A DNA stretch of 64,000 nt from Allocoprococcus comes (GTDB taxonomy: Bacteria; Bacillota; Clostridia; Lachnospirales; Lachnospiraceae). Shown in pieces: positions 1 to 8,640 of the stretch; positions within the stretch are counted from its first letter, which is position 1; every line of letters starts with the position of its first letter. The translations under genes and the position numbers were made by a program. The notes under the pieces were generated by a model. It ran no database searches and was not told where the DNA came from. It worked only from the letters and a program-made list of their open reading frames with translations. The DNA is taken from NCBI RefSeq assembly GCF_013300725.1, contig NZ_JAAIMM010000006.1:62001-126000 (forward strand). Reading direction: 5' to 3'.

Positions 1-354
1 TCCTTTTGCCCAATCCGGTGCCGTAAAGCCCGGCACGATTTTAAAATCATAATAATCCACAAGTTTGCTCTCTGCTCCCCACTTATTATAGTAGCAGATC
101 TCATTTCCTGATCTGATCTTAAAATGATACCGGAATGGTTTATCTTCTAATTTGTATTTCACTTCATAAAAGTCAAACGCCTTATTTGAGATTACTTTGT
201 TCATTGGAATGCATAGTTCGCGGTTTTCCAGATAGACTTCATCTACATCGTGAGCTGCTGTACGGAACCACAACTGAAGTTCATCTCCTGCCTCCGGTTC
301 CGGCGGACTCACATACGCCTCTGTTCCATCACAAAACAATGCTTCTTTTTTCAT
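1..354 (-). CDS. GH13 alpha-glycosidase (neopullulanase/cyclomaltodextrinase type), N-terminal part
   Basis: Only the first 118 codons are in the window; the gene runs off the left edge. The start is the ATG at 354, 10 bases after the ftsH stop. The visible part is an all-beta N-terminal domain with acidic and aromatic residues (ELQLWFRTAAHDVDEVYLEN), the motif FRYHFKI, then YNKWG and PDWAKG. This arrangement is that of the N-terminal starch-binding (CBM34-like) domain of GH13_20 enzymes that hydrolyse cyclodextrins, pullulan or maltodextrins. The catalytic barrel is outside the window, so substrate range cannot be judged. No signal peptide is seen, so it is probably cytoplasmic. Confidence 0.82.
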   Translation of the reverse strand, partial: MKKEALFCDGTEAYVSPPEPEAGDELQLWFRTAAHDVDEVYLENRELCIPMNKVISNKAFDFYEVKYKLEDKPFRYHFKIRSGNEICYYNKWGAESKLVDYYDFKIVPGFTAPDWAKG

Positions 355-364
355 AATCTAGCCT

Positions 365-2182
365 CTATTCTTCAAATAATGCTTCAAATTCTTCTCTTGT
401 AATCTTCTCTTTTTCAAGAAGCAGATCTGCGCATTTATAAAGAACATCTTCGTGCTCTTTAATAATAGTCTTTGCACGGTCATAACATTCATCAATGATC
501 CGCTTCACTTCACTGTCGATCGTTGTGGCAACCTGTTCACCATAACCTCTGGATGTATGACCAAAATCTCTTCCGATAAATACTTCATCATTATCATCCC
601 CATAGCTTACAAGACCAAGTGCTTCCGACATACCGAACTTCGTTACCATGGATTTGGCGTATGCTGTTGCCTGCTTGATATCCTGGGATGCCCCGGTTGT
701 AATATCATCAAAGATCAGCTCTTCTGCCACACGTCCACCGAGTGATACGGTAATATCCTGCAACATCTTTCCTTTAGTATTGAACATCTCATCCTTTTCA
801 GGAAGCGGCATCGTATATCCGGCTGCCCCGACACCGGTAGGAATGATCGACACGCTGTACACCGGCCCTACATCCGGAAGTACATGGAATAAGATGGCAT
901 GTCCTGCTTCATGGAATGCAGTGATCTTCTTCTCTTTATCCGAGATCACACGGCTCTTCTTCTCTGCACCGATTCCGACTTTTACAAATGCTCTGCGGAT
1001 ATCATCCTGCTGCAGATACACTCTTCCATCCTTTGCTGCAAGGATCGCAGCCTCATTCAGAAGATTTTCCAGATCAGCTCCGGTAAATCCTGCCGTTGTT
1101 CTCGCAACCTGTTCCAGATCCACATCATCTCCGAGCGGTTTGCCCTTGGCATGAACCTGAAGGATTTCCAGACGTCCCTTCACATCCGGTCTGCCGACCA
1201 TGACTTTACGGTCAAAACGTCCCGGTCTTAAGATCGCCGGATCAAGAATATCGACACGGTTGGTTGCTGCAAGCACGATGATTCCTTCGTTCGCGCCAAA
1301 ACCATCCATCTCTACGAGGAGCTGGTTCAGCGTCTGCTCTCTCTCATCATGTCCGCCGCCCATACCGGTTCCACGACGTCTTGCCACGGCATCGATCTCA
1401 TCGATAAAAATAATACAAGGTGCATTTTTCTTGGCATCCTCGAAAAGATCTCTTACACGGGATGCTCCGACACCGACAAACATCTCCACAAAATCAGAAC
1501 CTGAAATGGTAAAGAACGGGACACCTGCTTCTCCCGCAATTGCTCTTGCAAGAAGTGTCTTACCTGTTCCCGGAGGTCCTTCAAGAAGGACACCTTTCGG
1601 GATTCTGGCTCCTACCTGCGTATATTTTCCAGGGCTCTTGAGGAAATCCACGATCTCTGCAAGCTCTTCCTTTTCTTCCTGCAGTCCGGCAACCTGTGCA
1701 AACGTCACATGGTTTTCTTCCTGCGTGCTCATCTTCGCTCTGCTCTTTCCGAAATTCATCGCTTTTGCATTTGATCCGCCCTGACGATTCATCATCATCA
1801 CAACAAATACCATGATGCCTGCCATCAATATGATCGGAACCAGTGTTGTTGACATCCAGCTGTCCTGCGGGACATTGTCCACACTGTAGGAAATGTCATA
1901 AGATTCAAGCAGATCCTCTGCACTGTTCACATCGGATACATGAAGCTGTTCGATGTCATCATTCTTCAGCCGGATCTTCAGTGTCCCGGTCGGTGCGACT
2001 TTGTTCTGCTTGATCTCTACACTTTCTACCTTCTCTTTTTTCAGATCTTTCTGAAAATCCTGATACGTGTATGCTGTCTGCTGCACACCCGACTGGCTCA
2101 TAAACCAGTACACACCTGCCAGCACTAGAACACAGAGCAGAATCGAAAGTCCACTGATTCCTCTTGTCTTATTATTATTCAA
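365..2182 (-). CDS. ftsH: ATP-dependent zinc metalloprotease FtsH
   Basis: Membrane-anchored AAA+ protease that degrades misfolded membrane proteins and short-lived regulators. It has 605 residues, normal for the family. Order: TM helix about 8-28, small extracytoplasmic domain, second TM about 112-132, AAA domain with Walker A GPPGTGKT at 202-209, Walker B with DEID near 261-264, SRH with arginines near 319-325, then the M41 protease domain with zinc motif HEAGH at 424-428. It is last but one in the conserved spoIIE-tilS-hpt-ftsH run and follows hpt by 19 bases. Confidence 0.97.
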   Translation of the reverse strand: MNNNKTRGISGLSILLCVLVLAGVYWFMSQSGVQQTAYTYQDFQKDLKKEKVESVEIKQNKVAPTGTLKIRLKNDDIEQLHVSDVNSAEDLLESYDISYSVDNVPQDSWMSTTLVPIILMAGIMVFVVMMMNRQGGSNAKAMNFGKSRAKMSTQEENHVTFAQVAGLQEEKEELAEIVDFLKSPGKYTQVGARIPKGVLLEGPPGTGKTLLARAIAGEAGVPFFTISGSDFVEMFVGVGASRVRDLFEDAKKNAPCIIFIDEIDAVARRRGTGMGGGHDEREQTLNQLLVEMDGFGANEGIIVLAATNRVDILDPAILRPGRFDRKVMVGRPDVKGRLEILQVHAKGKPLGDDVDLEQVARTTAGFTGADLENLLNEAAILAAKDGRVYLQQDDIRRAFVKVGIGAEKKSRVISDKEKKITAFHEAGHAILFHVLPDVGPVYSVSIIPTGVGAAGYTMPLPEKDEMFNTKGKMLQDITVSLGGRVAEELIFDDITTGASQDIKQATAYAKSMVTKFGMSEALGLVSYGDDNDEVFIGRDFGHTSRGYGEQVATTIDSEVKRIIDECYDRAKTIIKEHEDVLYKCADLLLEKEKITREEFEALFEE

Positions 2183-2201
2183 AACCTGCTCCTTCCACCT
2201 G

Positions 2202-2723
2202 TTACATCTCTACAATTCCGATGTACGGTAAGTTTCTATATTTTTGTGCATAGTCCAGACCGAATCCTACCACAAATTCGTCCGGAATATTAAATCCGAC
2301 ATAATCTACATGTACGTCGCGCACACGACGATCCGGTTTGTCAAGAAGTGTACAAAGCTTCATGCTCTTCGGTCCTCTCTTCCGAAGGATGTCAAGCAGA
2401 TAATAAAGAGTACGTCCTGAATCTACGATATCCTCAACAACAATTACGTCTTTTCCTTCCAGAGACTCATCCAGATCTTTTGCGATCTTAACAATTCCAC
2501 TGGACTGGGTTCCGTCACCATAGCTGCTGACACTCATAAAGTCCATTGTTACCGGCACCGTAATCCTTTTTGCCAGTTCACACATAAAAAACACTCCACC
2601 CTTTAAAACACAGATCAGATGAACCTGCTTTCCCGCATATTCTTCACTGATCTTTTTCCCAAGTTCTTCAATTCTGGCATTTACTTCTTCTTCCGGAATT
2701 AACATTTTCACTTTCTCGGCCAT
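2202..2723 (-). CDS. hpt: Hypoxanthine phosphoribosyltransferase
   Basis: Purine salvage enzyme converting hypoxanthine or guanine with PRPP to IMP or GMP. It has 173 residues, a usual size. The PRPP-binding motif VIVVEDIVDSGRTL is near residues 94-107, and the flexible-loop region with SSYGDGTQSSG precedes it. The ATG at 2723 has a GGAGG ribosome site seven or so bases upstream. The start lies inside the 3' end of tilS (56-base overlap), so translation is likely coupled. Neighbours tilS and ftsH match the order in Bacillus and Clostridia. Confidence 0.96.
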   Translation of the reverse strand: MAEKVKMLIPEEEVNARIEELGKKISEEYAGKQVHLICVLKGGVFFMCELAKRITVPVTMDFMSVSSYGDGTQSSGIVKIAKDLDESLEGKDVIVVEDIVDSGRTLYYLLDILRKRGPKSMKLCTLLDKPDRRVRDVHVDYVGFNIPDEFVVGFGLDYAQKYRNLPYIGIVEM

Positions 2724-4116
2724 TTAAAGTACCTCCATTTATCGTAATTTCTAATATTTTTGTTGTCTGCTCTGTCACCTGGTATGCCTTGCTCTGCCGG
2801 CAGCCCACAATCCATAAAATCTCGTTTCCCTCTGCGATCAGAGGAATTCCGGCACGTTCTGCCGCTGGTATTTTTTTATTGATAAAATAGGATTTCAGCT
2901 TCTGCCTTCCTCCGCTTTCATCAATTACAATAAAATCGCCAGCCCTTCTGGTGCGTACAGCGACACTCTGTTTTATTATACCATAATCAAACCATTTCGT
3001 GTACGTTTTTTTCGGGATCTGGCATCTGCATTCTTCTTTTCCAAAAATACGGTAAGAAATTTCCCATTTCCCGTAAGTTATCTTTCCCGAAACCTGCTGC
3101 AGATCCAGAGTTTTCTCTTCTTCTGCCAATTCCGGACTCTTCTTTTTCCGCTTCAGTTCAATCCCTTCATAGGTTCTGCATGCGCAGACCTCATAAGGAA
3201 GATCCAGTCTTTTTCCTACCTGCTTTTCAAACAATCCCTCCAGTTTTTCTATATGAACCTGCTCCAGATCTTTTTCATGTCCTGCCACCAGTGCCAATGC
3301 TTTCCGGAGAATCATTTTCCGGATCAGCCGTTCCTGTCTGTGATATGCCTCTGCATGGATGCAGATCTTTTCTCCATTTCGGGCAGTACATATCTGATAT
3401 GCACTTTCCGTCTGCCGTTCCATATAATCCCAGATCTCCCTGAGCTGATCCATAGACCGGTTCATATGCTCCACAGTTTTTTCATTGATATTTTCTTTAA
3501 AATACGGAATCACATGGTTACGGATGCGGTTTCGCATATATGCATCTTCCATATTTGTCGCATCAATGCAGTAAGGCATCTCCCGTCCCTTCAGATAATC
3601 CTCGATCTCTTTTCTCCCCACGCAAAGAAGCGGCCGTATATACATCCCGTTTACCGGATATATACCGCCGAGCCCCCGAAGTCCGCTGCCGCGGGCAAGA
3701 TGCAGGAAAAATGTCTCTGCATTGTCATCCTGATGATGTGCCAGTGCGATTCTGGTTCCTCCCCATTCTTCCGCTGCCTGCTCAAATATTTTCCTTCGTG
3801 CAGTCCTTCCCGCCTCTTCTTCTGACATCCTGTATTCCACTGCCATTTTCGGAATATCCACCGATACACTTCTGCATGGGATTTCTTTTTTCTCACACAG
3901 TGTCTTTACAAATTCTTCATCAGCTTTTGCCTCTTCCCCACGGATCCCGTGATTCACGTGTACCGCAAGGATCTCAAATCCGATCTTTTTTCGCAGCTCT
4001 TCCAGTATCAGAAAAAGGCATACAGAATCTGCCCCTCCGGAAAGGCCAACAACAACTTTATCTCCTTTTTCAAGCATCTTCCACTGCCTGATATAGTTCT
4101 CTACTTTTTCTAACAT
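2668..4116 (-). CDS. tilS: tRNA(Ile)-lysidine synthase
   Basis: ATP-dependent enzyme that puts lysine on C34 of the CAU-anticodon tRNA(Ile), changing it to read AUA. The N-terminal PP-loop motif SGGADS is at about residues 26-31, with HVNHGIRG and HHQDDNAET downstream, both typical of TilS. The C-terminal substrate-binding domain follows (RTRRAGDFI, KKIPAAERAGIPLI). It has 482 residues, normal. The last 18 or so residues run over the ribosome site and start of hpt; this basic tail looks dispensable. Confidence 0.95.
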   Translation of the reverse strand: MLEKVENYIRQWKMLEKGDKVVVGLSGGADSVCLFLILEELRKKIGFEILAVHVNHGIRGEEAKADEEFVKTLCEKKEIPCRSVSVDIPKMAVEYRMSEEEAGRTARRKIFEQAAEEWGGTRIALAHHQDDNAETFFLHLARGSGLRGLGGIYPVNGMYIRPLLCVGRKEIEDYLKGREMPYCIDATNMEDAYMRNRIRNHVIPYFKENINEKTVEHMNRSMDQLREIWDYMERQTESAYQICTARNGEKICIHAEAYHRQERLIRKMILRKALALVAGHEKDLEQVHIEKLEGLFEKQVGKRLDLPYEVCACRTYEGIELKRKKKSPELAEEEKTLDLQQVSGKITYGKWEISYRIFGKEECRCQIPKKTYTKWFDYGIIKQSVAVRTRRAGDFIVIDESGGRQKLKSYFINKKIPAAERAGIPLIAEGNEILWIVGCRQSKAYQVTEQTTKILEITINGGTLNGRESENVNSGRRSKCQN

Positions 4117-4135
4117 GGTAAATTCCTCTCATCTT

Positions 4136-5554
4136 TTATCTACTGTAACACATCTTCCAGATTCCCGCTACAAGGACTGTCATATCATCTCCTGCTTTTC
4201 CGGCCGCCAGCTCCAGCACCTTATCCAGAATATAATTCGCCAGTTCCTCCGGATTCTCCAGCGGACTTCCCCCAATCATCAGATCCAGCAAATGCTCCTG
4301 CTCTCCTGCCGGAAGCGCATCCAGGATCCCGTCCGATACCATGACCACCACATCTCCGGATTCCAACTGTCTGGTTTCCTTTTCGCTTTGCTGTCTCTGG
4401 ATCACACCCAGCGGAAGACTTTCCGAACGGATATGCTCCATCCCTTCTTTAGTTCGCAAAAATGTCTCTGCCGCTCCTGCTTTTACAAACTCACATTTTC
4501 CATTATAGAGATCAAAAATACTCATATCAACTGTAGAAAAGCGAACCTCTTCCCGTCCCATAACAAGAGCTGTATTGATCATGGAAAGTGCAGTTTCCAC
4601 AGGAAATCCTGCTCCAAGAAGCTCTTCCAGCATTTCTACCAGCATCCCGCTTTCCTGTAGCGCCCTCTCACCAGATCCCATTCCGTCCGACAAAATTGCC
4701 GCCTCTTTTCCACCCGGAAGTGTCTTCATAAGAAAGCTGTCACCAGATATCTTTTGTCCGTTTTTTCCCATTTTTGCCACACCCTGCAGCACATAATATC
4801 CCGGTCCTTCCACACATACAATAGTTTCATACTCCTGTCCCAGAACCTGCCTCTCATTCTGAGCCGGGCACATCCTTCTCTTAGTACAGACTGATAAAAG
4901 CTCTGCCGCTTTTCTGGTTGGGATACAATTCCCCTTCTCACTTTTTACCGTTACATGAATCTCATATCTGCCATGCTCATCCACAAAAAAAACGGAACTC
5001 AGCATCCGGATCCCTGCCTTTTTGAAATGCTGTGCAACCTTTTTTGCAAGCGGCGGATCCGTAAAAATACTCGCATCCAGATCTCTCGTCACATGGCAGA
5101 GCATGTCCGCAAAAGAATCCAGCTGTGCCGCACATCCCTCACGGCTCTGTACCATCTTATTATTCCACACCAGAATCCTTTTTGCCTCCTGGAAAGTCTC
5201 CAGTGATTCTCGTAAAAACCGTGGTGCCTGAATGCACTCCCTCTGAAGATGCTGTTTCATCTCTTTATTCAGTTCTGCACCATATCCTTCAATCGTACAC
5301 AAAAGATCATAAAAAAGCTGCCAGTGTTCTGCCTTCTTTCTCTCCAGACACTCTGATTTCCTGCTGCATCCTCTGCACACCTTTTCCGTAATCCGATCAT
5401 ACATTTCTGTCATTTCGTCGGGTGTAAAACACTGCTTTTTCGGCTCCATTTTCAGGAATCTGTCTGCCAGATGCCGAAGCGATACTGCCATCTTATCTGC
5501 CTGCGTTACATATGGACTTGTGATCACTTGCTCCTCTCTGTATTTAACCTCCAT
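4136..5554 (-). CDS. spoIIE: SpoIIE-type PP2C phosphatase without the membrane domain
   Basis: Sporulation phosphatase expected to dephosphorylate the anti-anti-sigma factor SpoIIAA and so release sigma F. The product has 472 residues; Bacillus SpoIIE has about 800, with ten N-terminal TM helices that are missing here. What remains is the central regulatory region with a Cys cluster (CRGCSRKSEC, about residues 59-68) and a complete PP2C domain: SGDSF, SDGMGSGERA, VSDGILDAL and the metal-binding GDDMTVLV near the end. The start ATG has GGGTGGTGG upstream and there is no room for a lost 5' part, since divIC ends 72 bases away with a terminator between. The chromosomal position between divIC and tilS is that of spoIIE. 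Confidence 0.9.
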   Translation of the reverse strand: MEVKYREEQVITSPYVTQADKMAVSLRHLADRFLKMEPKKQCFTPDEMTEMYDRITEKVCRGCSRKSECLERKKAEHWQLFYDLLCTIEGYGAELNKEMKQHLQRECIQAPRFLRESLETFQEAKRILVWNNKMVQSREGCAAQLDSFADMLCHVTRDLDASIFTDPPLAKKVAQHFKKAGIRMLSSVFFVDEHGRYEIHVTVKSEKGNCIPTRKAAELLSVCTKRRMCPAQNERQVLGQEYETIVCVEGPGYYVLQGVAKMGKNGQKISGDSFLMKTLPGGKEAAILSDGMGSGERALQESGMLVEMLEELLGAGFPVETALSMINTALVMGREEVRFSTVDMSIFDLYNGKCEFVKAGAAETFLRTKEGMEHIRSESLPLGVIQRQQSEKETRQLESGDVVVMVSDGILDALPAGEQEHLLDLMIGGSPLENPEELANYILDKVLELAAGKAGDDMTVLVAGIWKMCYSR

Positions 5555-5584
5555 TTGCCACCACCCTCTAAATTTCTATGAACG

Positions 5585-5622
5585 AAAAAAGCTTCGGGAT
5601 ATTTTCTTCCCAAAGCTTTTCT
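5585..5622 (-). terminator. Intrinsic terminator after divIC
   Basis: On the minus strand AAAAGCTTTGGG pairs with CCCGAAGCTTTTTT around a roughly 10-nt loop and ends in T residues. It separates the rqcP-yabPQ-divIC unit from spoIIE. Confidence 0.75.
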
Positions 5623-5626
5623 TACG

Positions 5627-5950
5627 TTACTGCTGTGCGCGGAACAGAATCTCATTCTCCTTTACAAGTCCCAGCTTCTCTCTGGCAACTTCTTCGATGT
5701 ATTCATCTGTTCCTACATATTTTTTCAGTTTATTAATTTCTTCTGAGCGTTCTTTTTCCGCATCGATCTGTGTCTGCAGTTCTTCTTCCTGCACCTTATA
5801 TGCATCATTGCTCTTTTTGAGCGCCATCCCATGTACAATAACCATGCCGCATAATAATATAATAACTGCGGTAATCGCAACAATACTTCTTTTGTGCTTC
5901 TGAAGCCCGCTCCCCGGACGCTTTTTCCGGTTCTTCTTTAAGCTTCCCAT
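5627..5950 (-). CDS. divIC: Septum formation initiator DivIC/FtsB family
   Basis: Small bitopic division protein of the FtsB/FtsL/FtsQ-type complex. It has 107 residues: a basic cytoplasmic N-terminus (KKNRKKRPGSG), one TM helix at about 25-42, then a coiled coil (EEELQTQIDAEKERSEEINKLKK) and the family's C-terminal pattern EYIEEVAREKLGLVKENEILF. It sits between yabQ and spoIIE exactly as in Bacillus. The S1-domain gene yabR found there in Bacillus is absent. Confidence 0.92.
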   Translation of the reverse strand: MGSLKKNRKKRPGSGLQKHKRSIVAITAVIILLCGMVIVHGMALKKSNDAYKVQEEELQTQIDAEKERSEEINKLKKYVGTDEYIEEVAREKLGLVKENEILFRAQQ

Positions 5951-6034
5951 CTAATCTATTCACCTTTCGCTATCAGTTGATCTTGTATAGCTTCTTACTA
6001 CTAAACCCATTTATTCTTCTACAGTGTACCGTTT

Positions 6035-6379
6035 TTAACCAGATTTATCAACTCTTTTTACTTTTTTTTCACAAATTCGTGTAGAAATCTTCTTATAAGC
6101 TCTTACAAAGACAGCTGAAAGCAGCGCCATCCAGATTGCTCCGAGCGCAATCCCCAGTCCGATATACCACCGCAGAACACCATCACTCGTATGATAGATC
6201 TGCACAAAGGTATAAACAGAAATTCCTGCCCAGTAACAGGCATCCTCCAGATTGATCAGCCACAATCTGTGAGCAACCAGTCTGCGCAAAACCCTGATCC
6301 ACAGATAGACTGCCACGATCAGGACACCGGTCAGGATTGCATAGCAGAAAACCCTGATCTCCGTTCCGATACCAGACAT
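6035..6379 (-). CDS. yabQ: Spore cortex biosynthesis protein YabQ
   Basis: Membrane protein needed for spore cortex formation in Bacillus. The chosen ATG at 6379 has AGGAGGAG just upstream and gives 114 residues beginning MSGIGTEIRVF; the reading frame is open further upstream but that part has no ribosome site. Several TM helices are visible, and the segment LEDACYWAGISVYTF matches the W-rich YabQ core. It follows yabP by 10 bases and precedes divIC, the canonical order. Confidence 0.88.
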   Translation of the reverse strand: MSGIGTEIRVFCYAILTGVLIVAVYLWIRVLRRLVAHRLWLINLEDACYWAGISVYTFVQIYHTSDGVLRWYIGLGIALGAIWMALLSAVFVRAYKKISTRICEKKVKRVDKSG

Positions 6380-6389
6380 TTTTCTCCTC

Positions 6390-6680
6390 CTACCGAAACA
6401 GTTTTGACAACAGATTTTCTCCGGCTTTTGCTCCCGAATGGATATCCGAATAAGAAATATTGTCAATATTGCCTGCCAGGTCGACCTCCCCTTTTTCAAG
6501 ATTCAGCCGGTTTACATGCATGTCCGTACCTTTTACCATCAGCATTCCCTGCTCTGTCTCAAGCAGAATCTCATTTAAATCAAAAGAAAGAACGTCCAGC
6601 ACTCCCGTTACTGTACCTGTCTTCCGGTTATTGATAACCAGCCTGTGATTCTGAGGTTTTACCAGCTGTCTCTCTTCCAT
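6390..6680 (-). CDS. yabP: Sporulation protein YabP
   Basis: Small YabP/YqfC-family spore protein, expressed in the mother cell in Bacillus and needed for normal sporulation. The 96 residues contain HRLVINNRKTGTVTGVLDVLSFD and LLETEQGMLMVKGTDMHVNRLNLEKG (both split here only for description), the typical family body. It lies directly before yabQ and about 120 bases after rqcP, as in other spore formers. Confidence 0.92.
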   Translation of the reverse strand: MEERQLVKPQNHRLVINNRKTGTVTGVLDVLSFDLNEILLETEQGMLMVKGTDMHVNRLNLEKGEVDLAGNIDNISYSDIHSGAKAGENLLSKLFR

Positions 6681-6801
6681 ACAAATCCCAACCTTTCCTA
6701 TACTGTCTTTCTAGTTATTGTATGAATAACATCCGGTAAATATGCCTCGGATCCGCTGTCGGAATGATCTCAAACCACATCTTTTCTGATGTTCCGGAGC
6801 A

Positions 6802-7041
6802 TTAAAGATAACGGAATAAATCTGCCGCCTCTTCTTTTTTAGTCGTATCTCGCAGATCCAGAACCTCTGCCTTTACAGTCTTGGTTCCAAACTGGATCTC
6901 AATGATATCACCTTTTTTTACTTTCGTGGAAGCCTTCGCCACCGCCCCGTTGATCAGGACTCTTCCTGCATCACAGGCTTCATTTGCAACGGTGCGCCGT
7001 TTGATCAGGCGGGACACCTTTAAAAATTTATCAAGTCTCAT
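6802..7041 (-). CDS. rqcP: S4-domain ribosome quality control factor RqcP (YabO)
   Basis: Small RNA-binding protein that works with RqcH at stalled 50S subunits to let alanine tails elongate. The start chosen is ATG 7041 (MRLDKFLKVSRLIKRRTVA), with GAAGGG upstream, because the S4/Hsp15 family begins with this motif; 19 further in-frame codons upstream look like leader. The product is 79 residues, nearly all S4 domain (AGRVLINGAVAKASTKVKKG). It is the first gene of the yabP-yabQ-divIC group. Confidence 0.92.
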   Translation of the reverse strand: MRLDKFLKVSRLIKRRTVANEACDAGRVLINGAVAKASTKVKKGDIIEIQFGTKTVKAEVLDLRDTTKKEEAADLFRYL

Positions 7042-7119
7042 TTTGATTTTCCCTTCCCGTAATACGAATAAAGCGCAGCCCTTTTCAGACTGCGCCATTT
7101 TTCAAAAATGTTTTACAAA

Positions 7120-7395
7120 TTATGCATTAACAGCATCTTTTAAAGCTTTTCCTGCTTTGAATTTCGGAGCCTTGCAAGCTTCGATCTTCATAGTTTTTCC
7201 AGTCTGTGGATTTCTTCCTTCTCTTGCAGCTCTTTCGCTTACTTCGAAAGTTCCGAATCCTACTAACTGAACTTTTTCACCTTTTTTCATTTCTTCTGTA
7301 ACAACATCAACAAATGCTTTTAATGCTTTTTCTGCATCTTTCTTTGAAATATCTGCCTGTTCTGCAACTGCAGCTACTAATTCTGTCTTGTTCAT
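7120..7395 (-). CDS. hup: DNA-binding protein HU
   Basis: Histone-like dimeric nucleoid protein that bends DNA. It has 91 residues, the standard size, with the signature [21 protein letters not shown] and ends in [14 protein letters not shown]. An AGGAGG site precedes the ATG. It lies in front of rqcP, a common placement in Firmicutes. Codon choice is that of a highly expressed gene (many GCT, AAA, GTT). Confidence 0.97.
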   Translation of the reverse strand: MNKTELVAAVAEQADISKKDAEKALKAFVDVVTEEMKKGEKVQLVGFGTFEVSERAAREGRNPQTGKTMKIEACKAPKFKAGKALKDAVNA

Positions 7396-7505
7396 GACCT
7401 ACGTCCTCCTGTAAAATATACTCCCGGAACACCCCGGCATTTTGTCTTTTTGCTAGGTTTATTCTGCGTATCCATGCGGTCTGACACGCCCCTTACCCTA
7501 CATAT

Positions 7506-7534
7506 GTTATATAGGTTTTTACCTTCTTTGTCAA
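7506..7534 (-). promoter_or_regulatory. Sigma A promoter of hup
   Basis: TTGACA (7529-7534 complement) and TATAAC (7506-7511 complement) separated by 17 bases, read on the minus strand, giving a leader of about 100 nt before the hup ATG. Confidence 0.75.
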
Positions 7535-7567
7535 GTCTAAACCCTTAAAATCTAAGAAAACTGAACG

Positions 7568-8563
7568 CTATATCTGAAACGCAAACAGATTCCGCAAAAA
7601 CCGCTTTTTTTCTTCTGTCTGTGCGACAGAAAGTGAAAGTTTTTCGACATTTTTTGCAGGGATCCATGCCTTTCCTGAGTGGTAATAAGAATTGGTGATC
7701 TTCCAGAATTTTTCCGGATAAGCAAGACGGATTGCAAGGTAATCCCGTTCTTTTTTTCCAAGCTTATTCACCGAATCATACGCTCTCATCATCCGATATC
7801 CAAGCCGTTCATCATAATGATGCTTTTCCATACATTTGCGCAGGAAATAATACAGATCTTCCATCTGAACATCCCGGTGTGCATGTTCAAATCCCGTCAC
7901 CGCCATGCCCTCCTGACAGACCAGAAGATTATGATAATTATAGTCTCCGTGGACCATATGATTTTCTGCCTCCGCTTCTTTAAAAACACTGTCCAGATCC
8001 ATATTTTCCAGTATTTCCAGCACTCTGTCTGCCCAGAAATACATCTGGTCATATCCCTTTAAAAATGCAATCTCAAACGGGCTTTTCACACTTCTTCTGC
8101 AGACAAATTCCCGAACCTTTCTGAGTTCTCTGTTATGCCTTGCATACTCCTTGATCACCGGATTTTCTTCTCTTCCTGCAGATCCGTTTTCTTCCCCGGC
8201 CAGACGCATGCGCAGATGGATCCGGGCAAGATTTTCCGCACCGGCGATCAACTCATTTTCACGTCTGACATCACACTCACGTCCCTGAAACCATTTCTTT
8301 AAGATATAGCCTGTTCCGTCCTCGGCTTTACTGACATAAACATCCTCTTTATTAAGCAGAGGCGTATCCACGCACTCAAATCCATCCGCATTTAACTGCT
8401 CATATATTTTTGCAAGCGCGCAGATCCGACTCTCCTCCATGCGCGTCTCCTTCAAGAGGAGCAGCCCCTTATCTGTATCGCATAAAATAGCACCCCTTAC
8501 TTTGTGGGTGCCGAATACTTCCATCTGATATTGTGTCAATACACTGATTCCATAATCTTTCAT
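7568..8563 (-). CDS. CotS-family spore coat kinase-like protein
   Basis: Member of the CotS/YutH group of aminoglycoside-phosphotransferase-fold proteins found in spore coats. The 331 residues carry the group's N-terminus (GISVLTQYQMEVFGTHKVRG), the catalytic-loop-like HGDYNYHNLL, and a metal-motif region where the usual DFD/DFE is replaced by GFEHA. Loss of that Asp suggests it may not be an active kinase. It stands alone between hup and cca; no operon partner is clear. Confidence 0.78.
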   Translation of the reverse strand: MKDYGISVLTQYQMEVFGTHKVRGAILCDTDKGLLLLKETRMEESRICALAKIYEQLNADGFECVDTPLLNKEDVYVSKAEDGTGYILKKWFQGRECDVRRENELIAGAENLARIHLRMRLAGEENGSAGREENPVIKEYARHNRELRKVREFVCRRSVKSPFEIAFLKGYDQMYFWADRVLEILENMDLDSVFKEAEAENHMVHGDYNYHNLLVCQEGMAVTGFEHAHRDVQMEDLYYFLRKCMEKHHYDERLGYRMMRAYDSVNKLGKKERDYLAIRLAYPEKFWKITNSYYHSGKAWIPAKNVEKLSLSVAQTEEKKRFLRNLFAFQI

Positions 8564-8640
8564 GGCTTCCCCCTGCCGCTTTGTTTTACCGGTCTTTCTA
8601 ATGTATGCAGGGGGAGACTTAAGTCATGCATGATTTTTGA

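Noticed and set aside
365-2182. Long open frames on the plus strand opposite ftsH (for example 1200-1784)
   Set aside because: They are mirror frames of a well-conserved gene and have no ribosome sites or family motifs.
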